Assembly (NCBI GenBank): GCA_023251775.1
Contig: JAHEYC010000030.1
Span: 6,677-38,823 of the forward strand
Direction of reading: 5' to 3'
Length of the DNA stretch: 32,147 bases
Origin: Sphingobacteriaceae bacterium
GTDB lineage: Bacteria; Bacteroidota; Bacteroidia; B-17B0; Aurantibacillaceae
In this document: in pieces, positions 7,960 through 17,131 of the stretch
How the letters are laid out: every line of letters starts with the position of its first letter
Position numbering within the stretch: the stretch's first letter is position 1
Made by a program: the position numbers and the translations under genes
Notes under the pieces: model-generated
What the model saw: only the letters and a program-made list of their open reading frames with translations
Databases searched by the model: none
What the model was told of the DNA's origin: nothing

Positions 7960-9183
7960 TTATGATTTTTTGATGAGCATAAAGCTGCTGTTCTTATCGC
8001 GATAATTATAACCTAAACCAAATCCTAGTTTTTTTGAGCCTTGAGTTTTGTATAAGGAATCAAGATCTGCCTGGTAATGCTCGGCAAACATATTGATGGG
8101 TTTTGTATAAGCTCCGTAAAACGTGAATTTCCATTTATTTTTATTGGCCGTAATATAATGCAGCGCAATGCCGCTATCATCCTGAACAATATTTCGTGTA
8201 TTGGCCAATATCAATTCTCTGATCTTTGAAAATGAAGATAAATGCATCAAATAAGAAGCTCCTTTAAGATACGTTGTTTCAAAATGCAAATTGGTGATGT
8301 AGGCAATTAATCCTTTATTCTTTCGCAAGGCGGGATCACTAAGGTCTGTTGATGTATACGTAATGGTTTTTACCTTGTTGTTCTTATCGATAGCAGTTAT
8401 CTCAATACTCTTGTTCTTATGATTTGATTTGCTTAAAGCGGTGGTTGATCCTAAATAGTTTTTTGTCCCTGTTGTATCAATATAAAATGGTTTTACATCT
8501 GCAATTTGGTGACCGGTCTTATTCAAGAATAATAAAAGCAGATGTATGGTCCCATCCACTTCATCATTACGCAGATCCTCTTTCATACTCACCGTTCTGA
8601 AAAAACTGAATTTTAAAATGGCATTAAGTGATGAATTGATCTTGTCGACATATTTTTGAATAGAATCTGCTACAATTGTTTTATCATCTACAATGGGTAA
8701 AGTTCCAACAGGTTCTAATCCTATCATCGTATAGACATCTGCTTCTGGAAAAATTGTATTGGCATATAATATATCCGGTCCCGAGAATGGATAGAATAAA
8801 TTCTTGATCTTACTTTCAGTCGCAAATTCTGTTGAAACAAAATTTTTGATCGGTAATAATTTAGTGGAATCAAAATTTATCCAACGCTTTGAGAATCGTG
8901 CAGAGAAATCTACATAGGGAGTTTTTTTTCGGAAGTCCTTGAAATATTTTTGCGAATTTGAATTCCCGCTTATAAAATGTGCCAGATCATTCAATGTATC
9001 ATTGATGCGAGGAAGTGGTTGACCATTCACTGCCATATCCTTGAACTTGTTAGTGTCGACCACAGGTTCAATTAATTGTATGGAATCTTTTTTTTCTTTC
9101 GTTTCCTCTTTGCTTGAATTGTTATTGCAGCCAACAAATGCTAGCGATAACAACGCACAGATATAGATCTTATATAGTTTCAT
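7960..9183 (-). CDS. Unrecognised lipoprotein
   Basis: 407 residues, function not recognised. The N-terminus is a type II signal: a Lys, a hydrophobic stretch and the lipobox FVGC with Cys19, followed by an Asn/Ser/Glu/Lys-rich linker of about 20 residues, so the mature protein is lipid-anchored, probably at the outer membrane. The rest seems soluble and mixed alpha/beta. A notable segment is FYPFSGPDILYANTIFPEAD followed by VYTMIGLEPVG (about residues 130-160), which looks like a conserved family signature though I cannot attach a name. The ATG at 9183 lies inside the end of the permease gene, a 14-nt overlap. Its TAA is followed immediately by the hydrolase TTG in the same frame, so the two products are surely made together. 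Confidence 0.75.
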   Translation of the reverse strand: MKLYKIYICALLSLAFVGCNNNSSKEETKEKKDSIQLIEPVVDTNKFKDMAVNGQPLPRINDTLNDLAHFISGNSNSQKYFKDFRKKTPYVDFSARFSKRWINFDSTKLLPIKNFVSTEFATESKIKNLFYPFSGPDILYANTIFPEADVYTMIGLEPVGTLPIVDDKTIVADSIQKYVDKINSSLNAILKFSFFRTVSMKEDLRNDEVDGTIHLLLLFLNKTGHQIADVKPFYIDTTGTKNYLGSTTALSKSNHKNKSIEITAIDKNNKVKTITYTSTDLSDPALRKNKGLIAYITNLHFETTYLKGASYLMHLSSFSKIRELILANTRNIVQDDSGIALHYITANKNKWKFTFYGAYTKPINMFAEHYQADLDSLYKTQGSKKLGFGLGYNYRDKNSSFMLIKKS

Positions 9184-10480
9184 TTTTTTGTTTGTCTAAA
9201 TAAACCGTAATGTAATAAAACCCTAAACCTCCAAGCACTGTTAGTAAACCTAACAACGACTCCATTGGTTTTTCAATTAGAACATTCACCAATATCCATC
9301 CTAAAATAAGCAAGAACAAAATTGGAGGAAGAGGGAACAATGGTGTTTTAAAAGGGCGCGCTACATCACGTTTTTTATAACGGAGGATAAAAATACCAAA
9401 AACAGTTAGAAACGTAAAAAGATTTAAGGTAAAACCTATATAATTTATCAACGATTCAAAACTTGAGAACATCACCAAAACTATAGCGATGAGTGATTGA
9501 AATGCAATAGCCACATAAGGAACGCCATTTTTGTTGGTTCTTGCAAGTCCGCTCAACGACGGAATAGCTTTTCCCATACTTTGCATTACTCTTGGTCCTG
9601 CCAAAACCATGGCACTAATGGTGGAAATAAGTAAAACGGCAATGGCCAAGCTCATATATTTTCCAACATCCGTTCCAAAAATTCGATTAGCGCTCAAATA
9701 ACCTATCTCAATTTGTCCTTTTAAAGTTTCAATGGGTGTTGTGTATAAAAAAACAAAATTCAAAAGCGTATACACCACGAGTACGATCAACGTTCCAAAG
9801 AACAATGCTCTTGGTAAAGTTCTGTTCACGTCTTTTATTTCCCCCGAAAGATACGCGGCAGCATTCCATCCGCTATAAGCATAAGTTACATAAATAAGTG
9901 AAGTAGCAAAACTTGCGGAAAATATTTGGGTAAAGGCAGTATTATCTAATTTGAATGAAATATCAAAACTAGGCGTGTGCGAGATTCCAAATATCACAAA
10001 CAAAATGATAACGGTTACTTTTACAAAAGTGAACACACGTTGAAATGCGCTTCCTGTTCTTAAGTTAAACGAGTGAAGTGTAGTAATGCAAATGATCACA
10101 ACAATGGCTAAGATCATCACATTTACATTGGGATAAATAGAATGCACGTATTTTCCTAAAGCCATAGAAGCCGCGGCAATAGGGGCTGCAAAGCCAACCG
10201 TAACACTTACCCAACCACTTAAAAAACCAACAGCAGGATGATATAATTTTGAGAGATAAAAAAATTCTCCGCCATTCTCCGGATAAGCTGCGCCAATTTC
10301 TCCATACGTTAATGCGCCGCACAAAGCTAAAACTCCACCAACGATCCACAAAGCTAAAAGCGCACCGCCACTTTGAATTCCCATCACCTGAAAACCCAAA
10401 CTCGTGAACACGCCTGTGCCGATCATATTTGCTATGACAATGGAAATGGCTGTGTAAAAACCGATCTTGTGCGAATTCAT
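9170..10480 (-). CDS. APC-superfamily amino acid permease
   Basis: 436-residue inner-membrane transporter with about 12 helices. The first helix carries IVIANMIGTGVFTSLGFQ, the unwound substrate-binding G-T-G stretch of the APC/LeuT fold, followed by GGALLALWIVGGVLALCGAL and YGEIGAAYPENGGEFFYLSK, both highly typical of the family. YAYSGWNAAAYLSGEIKD (near residue 205) is the conserved helix-6 region of LAT/AAT-like members. It probably imports or exchanges an amino acid; specificity cannot be read. It lies 30 nt downstream of the M23 peptidase and overlaps the next gene, so a four-gene operon 11485 to 6043 is likely. Import of wall-derived amino acids would fit the neighbours but is conjecture. 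Confidence 0.9.
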   Translation of the reverse strand: MNSHKIGFYTAISIVIANMIGTGVFTSLGFQVMGIQSGGALLALWIVGGVLALCGALTYGEIGAAYPENGGEFFYLSKLYHPAVGFLSGWVSVTVGFAAPIAAASMALGKYVHSIYPNVNVMILAIVVIICITTLHSFNLRTGSAFQRVFTFVKVTVIILFVIFGISHTPSFDISFKLDNTAFTQIFSASFATSLIYVTYAYSGWNAAAYLSGEIKDVNRTLPRALFFGTLIVLVVYTLLNFVFLYTTPIETLKGQIEIGYLSANRIFGTDVGKYMSLAIAVLLISTISAMVLAGPRVMQSMGKAIPSLSGLARTNKNGVPYVAIAFQSLIAIVLVMFSSFESLINYIGFTLNLFTFLTVFGIFILRYKKRDVARPFKTPLFPLPPILFLLILGWILVNVLIEKPMESLLGLLTVLGGLGFYYITVYLDKQKNETI

Positions 10481-10510
10481 AAAGTGATTTGGCCTATACT
10501 ATTTTTTGAT

Positions 10511-11485
10511 CTAGTCAAACGATTGAGTAACATTTTTGCTATTCTCAACCAATTGTTGATATTGTAAAGGCGAAAGATCGCTGTAATAATAACTGATAGG
10601 ATTTGTTTTATTTCCGTTCTTAATAACTTCGTAATGCACGTGTGGCGCTGTACTTAAACCCGTACTTCCAACATAACCTATCAACTGACCGCGTTTTACT
10701 TTTTCGCCGGCCTTGCATTTAATGCGACTCATGTGTCCGTACAATGTTTCATAACCAAAACCATGATCTATCACTACGTGATTACCATAACCTTGTGCCA
10801 TATTATCGGCGCGCTCTACAATACCATCGCCAGTTGCATAAATTGGCGTTCCTTGCACCGCTGTAAAATCCATTCCCGGATGAAACTCTTGTGTTTTATA
10901 GATTGGATGTGTTCTCCAGCCAAATCCACTTGTAACAGCATGGGTAAGATCTTTTTTATTGATAGGCATAATAGCAGGAATAGAATTGATCAAACGCTCT
11001 TTGCTTTTTGCCAATTTCACCACTTCATCAAATGAGCGCGATTGCACATACAAACGTTTTCCGATTTTATCCAAACGTTCGGCAGTTTGTTTCATCAACT
11101 CTGCATTATCATAATTATCAAATTGCGAATAACGATCACTTCCGCCATAACCGGCGTTTCGCATGCTTTTCGGAAGAGGTTCGGCTTCAAAGATGGAACG
11201 GTAAATATTATCATCACGTTCTTCCAGATCTTGCAATACTTCTTCCATCTCCTTCAATTTTTCATTAACGATATTGTATTGAAAGGTCAATGCTTCAATT
11301 TCGCGATCTTGTTTTTTTTCGGCAGGCGACGGTAAAATTTTACGCGAAACATAGATGGTAAGGGTTGCAAAAACAAGTCCGGTGGCCAAATACGACAGTA
11401 CTTTCCAAAAACGTTCCTTGAACGTAACGCTTACTTTATCGTAGGTGAGACTTTTGGTGTTGAATCTGTATTTTACCTTGCTCAT
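10511..11485 (-). CDS. M23-family (LytM-type) peptidoglycan endopeptidase
   Basis: 324-residue membrane-anchored periplasmic metallopeptidase. A short cytoplasmic N-terminus is followed by one transmembrane helix (about 29-47), a coiled-coil stretch (about 55-92), and the LytM domain from ~185 to 300. Zinc ligands H202 and D206 (FHPGMDF) and H284 of the PHVHYE motif (H282/H284) are present, plus YGHMSRI with the second catalytic-site His at 251. The active site looks complete, so it should cut peptide cross-links rather than act only as an activator. Proteins of this build are a regular neighbour of alaS in Bacteroidota, transcribed away from it as here. First gene of the presumed operon with the permease, lipoprotein and SPOR hydrolase. 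Confidence 0.93.
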   Translation of the reverse strand: MSKVKYRFNTKSLTYDKVSVTFKERFWKVLSYLATGLVFATLTIYVSRKILPSPAEKKQDREIEALTFQYNIVNEKLKEMEEVLQDLEERDDNIYRSIFEAEPLPKSMRNAGYGGSDRYSQFDNYDNAELMKQTAERLDKIGKRLYVQSRSFDEVVKLAKSKERLINSIPAIMPINKKDLTHAVTSGFGWRTHPIYKTQEFHPGMDFTAVQGTPIYATGDGIVERADNMAQGYGNHVVIDHGFGYETLYGHMSRIKCKAGEKVKRGQLIGYVGSTGLSTAPHVHYEVIKNGNKTNPISYYYSDLSPLQYQQLVENSKNVTQSFD

Positions 11486-11540
11486 TTAAGGGTTTTAAGT
11501 TACTAAAATTACCTGGGCGGACAAAATGAAAAGTATGAGC

Positions 11541-11570
11541 CTGTTTTTATTACCTGTGAATAAAAAACAG
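11541..11570. promoter_or_regulatory. Palindrome in the M23/alaS divergent promoter region
   Basis: CTGTTTTTATT (11541-11551) is followed by AATAAAAAACAG (11559-11570), a reverse complement with one extra A, separated by 7 nt. It lies about 22 nt upstream of the alaS -7 box and 56 nt upstream of the M23 start codon. It may be an operator or a hairpin of an M23-directed transcript; no terminator role fits its position. Confidence 0.4.
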
Positions 11571-11591
11571 CCTCAAAGCCCCCATTTTTCT

Positions 11592-11599
11592 TATATTTA
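11592..11599 (+). promoter_or_regulatory. Probable -7 box of alaS
   Basis: TATATTTA matches TAnnTTTG at 7 of 8 positions and ends 15 nt before the ATG at 11615, spacing like that of the other short-leader genes in the window. No -33 box was found at the usual distance. Confidence 0.4.
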
Positions 11600-11614
11600 C
11601 GAGATCATTTTTTT

Positions 11615-14275
11615 ATGGAAGCCAATAAGGTAAGAGATACATTTTTAAGTTTTTTTAAGAGTAAAGGACATCATATAGTTCCCAGCGCACCCATGGTTGT
11701 GAAGGGCGATCCAACGCTTATGTTCAATAATAGCGGCATGGCTCCTTTTAAGGATATTTTTTTAGGGAATTCTCCAATTAAATACCCTCGAATTGCAGAT
11801 ACTCAAAAATGTTTACGCGTAAGTGGTAAGCACAACGACCTGGAAGAAGTTGGTGTGGATACATACCATCATACCATGTTTGAGATGTTAGGTAATTGGA
11901 GTTTTGGCGATTATTTTAAAAAAGATGCGATCACTTGGGCGTGGGAATTATTGACTGATGTTTACAAAATTGATAAGTCGAGATTGTATGTTACAGTTTT
12001 TGAAGGAAGTAAAGAAGAAGGATTAGCGTTTGATCAAGAAGCATTTGATGCGTGGAAACAATTTGTAAGTGAAGATCGAATTCTGAACGGAAATAAAAAA
12101 GATAATTTCTGGGAGATGGGAGATATGGGTCCTTGCGGCCCTTGCAGCGAAATTCATTACGACGGAAGAAGCGATGAAGAACGTGCGAAAATAAGCGGAG
12201 CTTCATTGGTAAATAAAGATAACCCCCAAGTAATTGAAATTTGGAATAATGTATTCATGGAGTTCGAGCGTAAAGCCGATGGGTCATTACTGAAATTACC
12301 AAAGCAACATGTTGATACAGGAATGGGTTTTGAACGTTTGGTTCGTGTATTGCAAAAAAAACAAAGTAATTACGATACCGATGTGTTCATGCCTTTGATC
12401 GTTAGGATCGAAGAATTATCGGGACTGAGATATAAACCCGATGGAGAAGTAGGACACAAGAAGCAAAGAGATATTAATATTGCTATTCGTGTAATTGCCG
12501 ATCACATTCGCACTATTTCATTTAGTATTGCCGATGGACAATTGCCCGGAAATACAGGGGCGGGTTATGTTATTCGTAGAATTTTACGTCGCGCTATTCG
12601 CTACGGATATCAATCGCTCAATTTGAAAGAACCTTTCATGCATCGTTTGGTGCCAACATTGGCGCATCAAATGGGAGCAGCTTTTCCGGAGTTGAATTCG
12701 CAAAAATTACTGATCGAAAAAGTGTTGAAGGAAGAAGAAATTTCTTTTTATAAAACATTAGAGTATGGTTTAAAACGAATAGATACAGTTTGTATTGATG
12801 CAAATACCAATAAAACAAAAGTGATCGATGGAAAAGTGGTTTTTGAATTGTATGATACGTTTGGTTTTCCTGTGGATCTTACCTCTTTGATCGCTCGAGC
12901 ATACGATCTAAGCATCGACGAAGAAGGATTCAATAAATATTTACAAGAACAAAAAGATCGCTCGCGTGCAGCAACGTCGATCGATACCGATGATTGGATC
13001 TATACGGAGTTTGGAAAAACATTGCAAGGCGAAAAGGAAACTGAATTTGTAGGTTATGAAGAGTTTGAATGCGAAGCTAGAATTGTTCGTTTCAGAAAAG
13101 TGAAAGCAAAGAATAAAGAATTGTATAATATCGTTCTCAGCAAAACACCTTTTTATTCGGAGAGTGGCGGACAAGTGGGAGATACGGGCGTATTGGATAA
13201 TGTAAATGAGATGCTTCCTATTTTTGATACAAAGAAAGAGAACGGTGTGATCATTCATTTCAGTGATAGATTACCGGAAAAACTGGATGCAACATTTACT
13301 GCCAGGATTGACAAAGATAAACGTGCGCTTATTGAGAACAATCACAGCGCCACACATTTGATGCATGCGGCTTTACGAAAAGTGTTAGGAACGCATGTAG
13401 AACAAAAAGGAAGTTTGGTGAATAGCGATTATTTACGTTTCGACTTTTCGCATTTTAGTAAAGTAACCGATGAAGAAGTGGAAGAGATAGAGCGAATTGT
13501 GAATGCAAAGATCCGCGAGAACATAAAAGGCTCTACAAAATTAATGCCAATAGATGAAGCTAAAAAAACAGGAGCAATGGCATTGTTTGGTGAGAAGTAT
13601 GGAGATATTGTTCGCGTGGTGACCTTCGACAGAAATTTTTCGATCGAATTATGCGGCGGTTCGCACGTGCATGCAACCGGGCAGATCGGCTATTTTAAAA
13701 TAGTGTCGGAAGGCGCTGTGGCTGCGGGTATCAGACGTATTGAAGCGATCACATCGGTTAAAACGGAGGAATTCATTCGCGAACAATTGCATCTTATTAG
13801 TGAAATTAAAACTACACTAAAAGGAAGTAAAGATGTATTGAAGAGTGTGAGCGGATTGATGGAAGAGAATGCCGCACTTCAAAAACAATTACACGAATTT
13901 GTAAAAGAAAAAGCGCAGGCTATTAAAAAGGATCTTAGATCGCAATTGCAAAATAAGAACGGCATTAATTTTTTAGCGAAACAAATTGTTTTCGATCATG
14001 CTGAAGAAATAAAAAATATTTTATTTGAATTAAAGAATGAAGTGGAGAACTGCTTTGTTGTTTTGGGAGCAGAGATCAACGGAAAACCAAGTTTATCGGT
14101 AATTGTAAGTGATAATTTGGTAAAAGAAAAGAATTTGAATGCCGGGAATATTGTTCGCGAATTAGCAAAGGAAATAAATGGGGGCGGGGGCGGACAGGCA
14201 TTTTATGCGCAAGCTGGCGGAAGTAAACTCGAAGGATTAACGGCAGCTATTGAAAAAGCAAAAGCATTACTATAA
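11615..14275 (+). CDS. alaS: Alanyl-tRNA synthetase
   Basis: Class II synthetase charging tRNA-Ala in the cytoplasm; 886 residues, the normal full length. The N-terminus ([14 protein letters not shown] followed by VPSAPMV) and [18 protein letters not shown] are the catalytic-core signatures; [14 protein letters not shown] and [12 protein letters not shown] (motif 3 region) follow. The editing domain has N-H577-S-A-T-H581 and C680-G-G-S-H684, the four zinc/editing ligands that remove mischarged Ser and Gly. The C-terminal oligomerisation/C-Ala domain ends with the Gly-rich [15 protein letters not shown] segment. The ATG directly precedes the family start. A secreted TPR gene follows after 11 nt and may be co-transcribed. 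Confidence 0.98.
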   Translation: MEANKVRDTFLSFFKSKGHHIVPSAPMVVKGDPTLMFNNSGMAPFKDIFLGNSPIKYPRIADTQKCLRVSGKHNDLEEVGVDTYHHTMFEMLGNWSFGDYFKKDAITWAWELLTDVYKIDKSRLYVTVFEGSKEEGLAFDQEAFDAWKQFVSEDRILNGNKKDNFWEMGDMGPCGPCSEIHYDGRSDEERAKISGASLVNKDNPQVIEIWNNVFMEFERKADGSLLKLPKQHVDTGMGFERLVRVLQKKQSNYDTDVFMPLIVRIEELSGLRYKPDGEVGHKKQRDINIAIRVIADHIRTISFSIADGQLPGNTGAGYVIRRILRRAIRYGYQSLNLKEPFMHRLVPTLAHQMGAAFPELNSQKLLIEKVLKEEEISFYKTLEYGLKRIDTVCIDANTNKTKVIDGKVVFELYDTFGFPVDLTSLIARAYDLSIDEEGFNKYLQEQKDRSRAATSIDTDDWIYTEFGKTLQGEKETEFVGYEEFECEARIVRFRKVKAKNKELYNIVLSKTPFYSESGGQVGDTGVLDNVNEMLPIFDTKKENGVIIHFSDRLPEKLDATFTARIDKDKRALIENNHSATHLMHAALRKVLGTHVEQKGSLVNSDYLRFDFSHFSKVTDEEVEEIERIVNAKIRENIKGSTKLMPIDEAKKTGAMALFGEKYGDIVRVVTFDRNFSIELCGGSHVHATGQIGYFKIVSEGAVAAGIRRIEAITSVKTEEFIREQLHLISEIKTTLKGSKDVLKSVSGLMEENAALQKQLHEFVKEKAQAIKKDLRSQLQNKNGINFLAKQIVFDHAEEIKNILFELKNEVENCFVVLGAEINGKPSLSVIVSDNLVKEKNLNAGNIVRELAKEINGGGGGQAFYAQAGGSKLEGLTAAIEKAKALL

Positions 14276-14286
14276 AAATAAAACAA

Positions 14287-15207
14287 ATGAAGAAGATCAT
14301 CTGCATTTTTAGTATGGTATTCGCATTAGCGAGTATTGTAAAAGCGCAAACCACATCGTCGGAATTTTACGACGCAGGATTTAAAAAATACGAAGGTAAA
14401 GATTACAAAGGCGCCATTATGGATTACGACCGTTGTATTGAGAAGGATCCAAAGAATGCGGATGCGTATTACAATAGGGGAATGGCAAAATATTCGTTGG
14501 CGATGGATGATGAAGCAATTTTGGATTATAACAAGTCTATTGAATTAAAACCGGGTGTATTTGATGTTTATTATAATCGCGGTTTATGTTATTTCTGGAA
14601 AAAGGATTACAATAAAGCTATCACAGATTTTAATATTGCCATCAGTATAAAATCCGATCATGGAAAATCGTATTGTTACCGTGGCGCTTGTTATTATTAT
14701 CAGGCAAAAGATGAAGAAGCTAAAAAAGACCTTACCATGGCCATTGGGTATGATCAAAGTTATGCTTGGAGTTATTACTACAGATCTCTTGTAAAATATG
14801 CCGCCATTGATGATCAAGGCTGCATTGATGATCTTACTTTAGCAATTGAAAAGAATAGCAACGAATATTTATTTTTTTATCAGCGTGGCTTAAGTAAATA
14901 TTCATTAAAAGATTACAATGGCGCTATGGCCGATTTTAATATGACCATTGGTTTAAAAACTACGTATTCAAATGCATACACATGGCGCGGCACAACGTAT
15001 TTTGCACAGGCAAAAGACGATAATGCGATCACTGATTTTAATAAAGCCATCGAAATGAATGCGAGCGATGCTCAGGCTTACCATTTCCGCGGCCTATCTA
15101 AAAGTTACAAAAAGGATATGACCGGCGCATGCACTGATCTTAAAAAAGCCAATACGCTTGGATATGCAAAATCAAAGGGAGAATTAGAAAAATTAGGCTG
15201 TAAGTAA
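14287..15207 (+). CDS. Secreted TPR-repeat protein
   Basis: 306 residues with a signal peptide ending at about residue 20 (VKA-QTT) and then roughly seven consecutive tetratricopeptide repeats filling the rest of the protein. Repeats show the classic pattern with Tyr-Asn-Arg-Gly and a Asp-Phe/Tyr-Asn-x-Ala/Cys-Ile helix B, e.g. AYYNRGMAKYS, VYYNRGLCYFW, SYCYRGACYYY, AYTWRGTTYFA, AYHFRGLSKSY. TPRs bind proteins or peptides, so this is probably a periplasmic scaffold; the partner is unknown. It ends GCK with a lone Cys. It starts 11 nt after alaS and 3 nt separate it from the GNAT gene, so it looks like an operon member rather than functionally tied to tRNA charging. Confidence 0.9.
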   Translation: MKKIICIFSMVFALASIVKAQTTSSEFYDAGFKKYEGKDYKGAIMDYDRCIEKDPKNADAYYNRGMAKYSLAMDDEAILDYNKSIELKPGVFDVYYNRGLCYFWKKDYNKAITDFNIAISIKSDHGKSYCYRGACYYYQAKDEEAKKDLTMAIGYDQSYAWSYYYRSLVKYAAIDDQGCIDDLTLAIEKNSNEYLFFYQRGLSKYSLKDYNGAMADFNMTIGLKTTYSNAYTWRGTTYFAQAKDDNAITDFNKAIEMNASDAQAYHFRGLSKSYKKDMTGACTDLKKANTLGYAKSKGELEKLGCK

Positions 15208-15210
15208 AAA

Positions 15211-16146
15211 ATGAATGAGTATAAGTTTGTTCGTTTAGATGATGATAATTTAAAAGATCTTCTTTTTCTTTACAAGCACGCTTTCAATGAGGTTACTGAT
15301 CTTTCTTTCCTTCAAAAAAAATATGATACAACATTTACCGGCATCAAGCATGTAGGGTTTATTGCTTATCATTCTTCTACAAATGAACCAGCAGCGTATT
15401 ATGGTGTTTTTCCTTTAAAACTAGAGATAGGTGGAAAGATATTGATCGCCGCTCAGTCGGGAGATACAATGACACATCCAACACATCGTGGAAAAGGCCT
15501 GTTCATTAAACTTGCAACAGAAACGTATGCATTAGCGAAGAATTTAGGGATTGAATTTATTTTTGGTTTCCCAAATTCTAATTCCTATCCGGGATTTATC
15601 AATAAACTGAATTGGAAACATTATTCAAATATTAATCACTACAAACTCAAAGGTAGTGGCATTCCCCTGGATAAAATAGTAAAGAAAATTCCTGCATTCT
15701 CTTTTCTTCACAACCTAGTGCTTCCTAAAAGAAGTTTATCCCAAAAGGATCAGTTCTCTAATTCACTTAAACTTCAATCCACATCAAGCGGAAACGTTTT
15801 TCATAATACAGAATTCTTTCAGTATAAATCGTACTATCCTTCTTTTATTATTGAGTTGGAAGGCGTAAAGTGTTGGGTAAAAATTGACGGAAGAATGTGG
15901 ATAGGGGATATCGACTATTGCGATGAGAAGAAATTCAATGATGTAGTAAATGCATTGATAGCTTTCGCAAAAAAGAAATTCTGTTCAAGCATTGTATTCT
16001 CGGTACTGGAGAACAGTAGTTACGATCTACGTTTGAAAAATCTCGCGCAGCCAAATTCTTCTATTGCGGTGGGTTGTCTTGATCTTAGTGGACAATATAA
16101 GCCTGAGAATTTTGCCTATCAGGCCGGCGACTTCGATACCTTTTAA
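15211..16146 (+). CDS. GNAT-family N-acetyltransferase
   Basis: 311 residues. The acetyl-CoA-binding motif A is plain: the strand ending SGDTMTHPTHRGKGLF, with R93-G-K-G-L-F shaping the pyrophosphate loop, followed by a helix and a second-core strand LGIEFIFGFPNSNSYPGF. The latter ending, with NSNSYPGF, is typical of a subgroup of larger GNATs (PF13527-like) often found beside polysaccharide or capsule genes. Residues ~180-311 form an extra C-terminal domain without a motif I can name. Substrate unknown. It begins 3 nt after the TPR gene. The next gene has its own promoter. Confidence 0.8.
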   Translation: MNEYKFVRLDDDNLKDLLFLYKHAFNEVTDLSFLQKKYDTTFTGIKHVGFIAYHSSTNEPAAYYGVFPLKLEIGGKILIAAQSGDTMTHPTHRGKGLFIKLATETYALAKNLGIEFIFGFPNSNSYPGFINKLNWKHYSNINHYKLKGSGIPLDKIVKKIPAFSFLHNLVLPKRSLSQKDQFSNSLKLQSTSSGNVFHNTEFFQYKSYYPSFIIELEGVKCWVKIDGRMWIGDIDYCDEKKFNDVVNALIAFAKKKFCSSIVFSVLENSSYDLRLKNLAQPNSSIAVGCLDLSGQYKPENFAYQAGDFDTF

Positions 16147-16160
16147 GATAAAATACTTTT

Positions 16161-16192
16161 TTTGTGAGCGAACTTAATTATTGATACTTTTG
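16161..16192 (+). promoter_or_regulatory. Promoter of the FkbM methyltransferase gene
   Basis: TTTG at 16161-16164, a 20-nt spacer and a perfect TACTTTTG box at 16185-16192. The ATG at 16226 follows 33 nt later, a longer leader than most genes here. Confidence 0.6.
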
Positions 16193-16225
16193 GCCAAACA
16201 TAAAACAAAATAATCTCGTCCTTTA

Positions 16226-17131
16226 ATGCCATTCATTCACACCAATCCAATAAATCTCATTTTAAGACGTGCTTTGTTCCCGTTTCGAAAACTAATGCCC
16301 GAAAAATTCTATTTCGCTATAAATGGTACTGAGGTTGTGAAACTAACGGAAGGAAAACGAATGATCTTTCATGCGAATCCAACCAGTAATTTATTACGCG
16401 TATTATTTTGGAAAGGGATCGAAGGATTTGAATATGCACCGTACAAGGTGTTTGTGGAATTAGCAAAACGATCTCACATTTGTTTTGATATAGGTGCCAA
16501 TATTGGATATTATTCTATCGTAGCAAAATTATTCAATCCTAACGTCAAAGTATATGGGTTCGAACCATTGCCTTCGGCCAATAAATATTTTAAAATAAAT
16601 GTTGAGCTTAATAAATTGAGCCATATTCACGTTCATCAGGTTGCCCTAACTAATTTTAACGGGAAAGCTAAATTCTATAGTAATTTAAATCCGCGTTTTC
16701 CAAATGAAACAGATCATTTGTATGGCGATAATAGTTTAAATACTGAAGCCACGGGTAATATCGCAAAAGTTGAATTTGATGTGAATACACAAACACTGGA
16801 TAGTTTTGTCTCGGAGAATTTAAAACCCGAAGAGAGGATCGATCTTATTAAGATAGATACTGAAGGTACCGAGAATTTGGTGTTCGAGGGTGGACTGCAT
16901 GTATTAAAAGTTCACCGACCAATTATTATGTGCGAGGTGATAAAAGGATTCATTGAAAAAGAAATAGAAGCGATCTTAAGCAAATGCAATTATTTTTATT
17001 ATGAGGTAAAGGAGAATGGACTTATGAAAGTTGATTCATTGCGTGTGGAGAGTGGAAAGATCGATTTCTTTTTTGTTCCCCATGAGAAACAGGCCATGAT
17101 CGAAAGCCTAATGAAAAACGTTAAGGGTTAA
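16226..17131 (+). CDS. FkbM-family SAM-dependent methyltransferase
   Basis: 301-residue cytoplasmic O-methyltransferase. SAM loop HICFDIGANIGYYSIVAKL with D88-I-G-A-N-I-G, then acidic E113 at the end of strand two (VYGFEPLPSANKYF). The FkbM signature IDLIKIDTEGTE (near residue 206) with the D-T-E-G triad and RPIIMCEV is complete. Family members usually methylate a hydroxyl on a sugar or polyketide; in Bacteroidota they are common in exopolysaccharide, glycan and LPS gene sets, in keeping with the neighbouring polysaccharide deacetylase. The two genes converge and share 4 bp (TTAA) at their ends. Confidence 0.88.
   Translation: MPFIHTNPINLILRRALFPFRKLMPEKFYFAINGTEVVKLTEGKRMIFHANPTSNLLRVLFWKGIEGFEYAPYKVFVELAKRSHICFDIGANIGYYSIVAKLFNPNVKVYGFEPLPSANKYFKINVELNKLSHIHVHQVALTNFNGKAKFYSNLNPRFPNETDHLYGDNSLNTEATGNIAKVEFDVNTQTLDSFVSENLKPEERIDLIKIDTEGTENLVFEGGLHVLKVHRPIIMCEVIKGFIEKEIEAILSKCNYFYYEVKENGLMKVDSLRVESGKIDFFFVPHEKQAMIESLMKNVKG

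Noticed and set aside
11541-11570. Reading the palindrome as a terminator of alaS-upstream transcription
   Set aside because: Both flanking genes are divergent, so no transcript ends there, and the stem is AT-rich.
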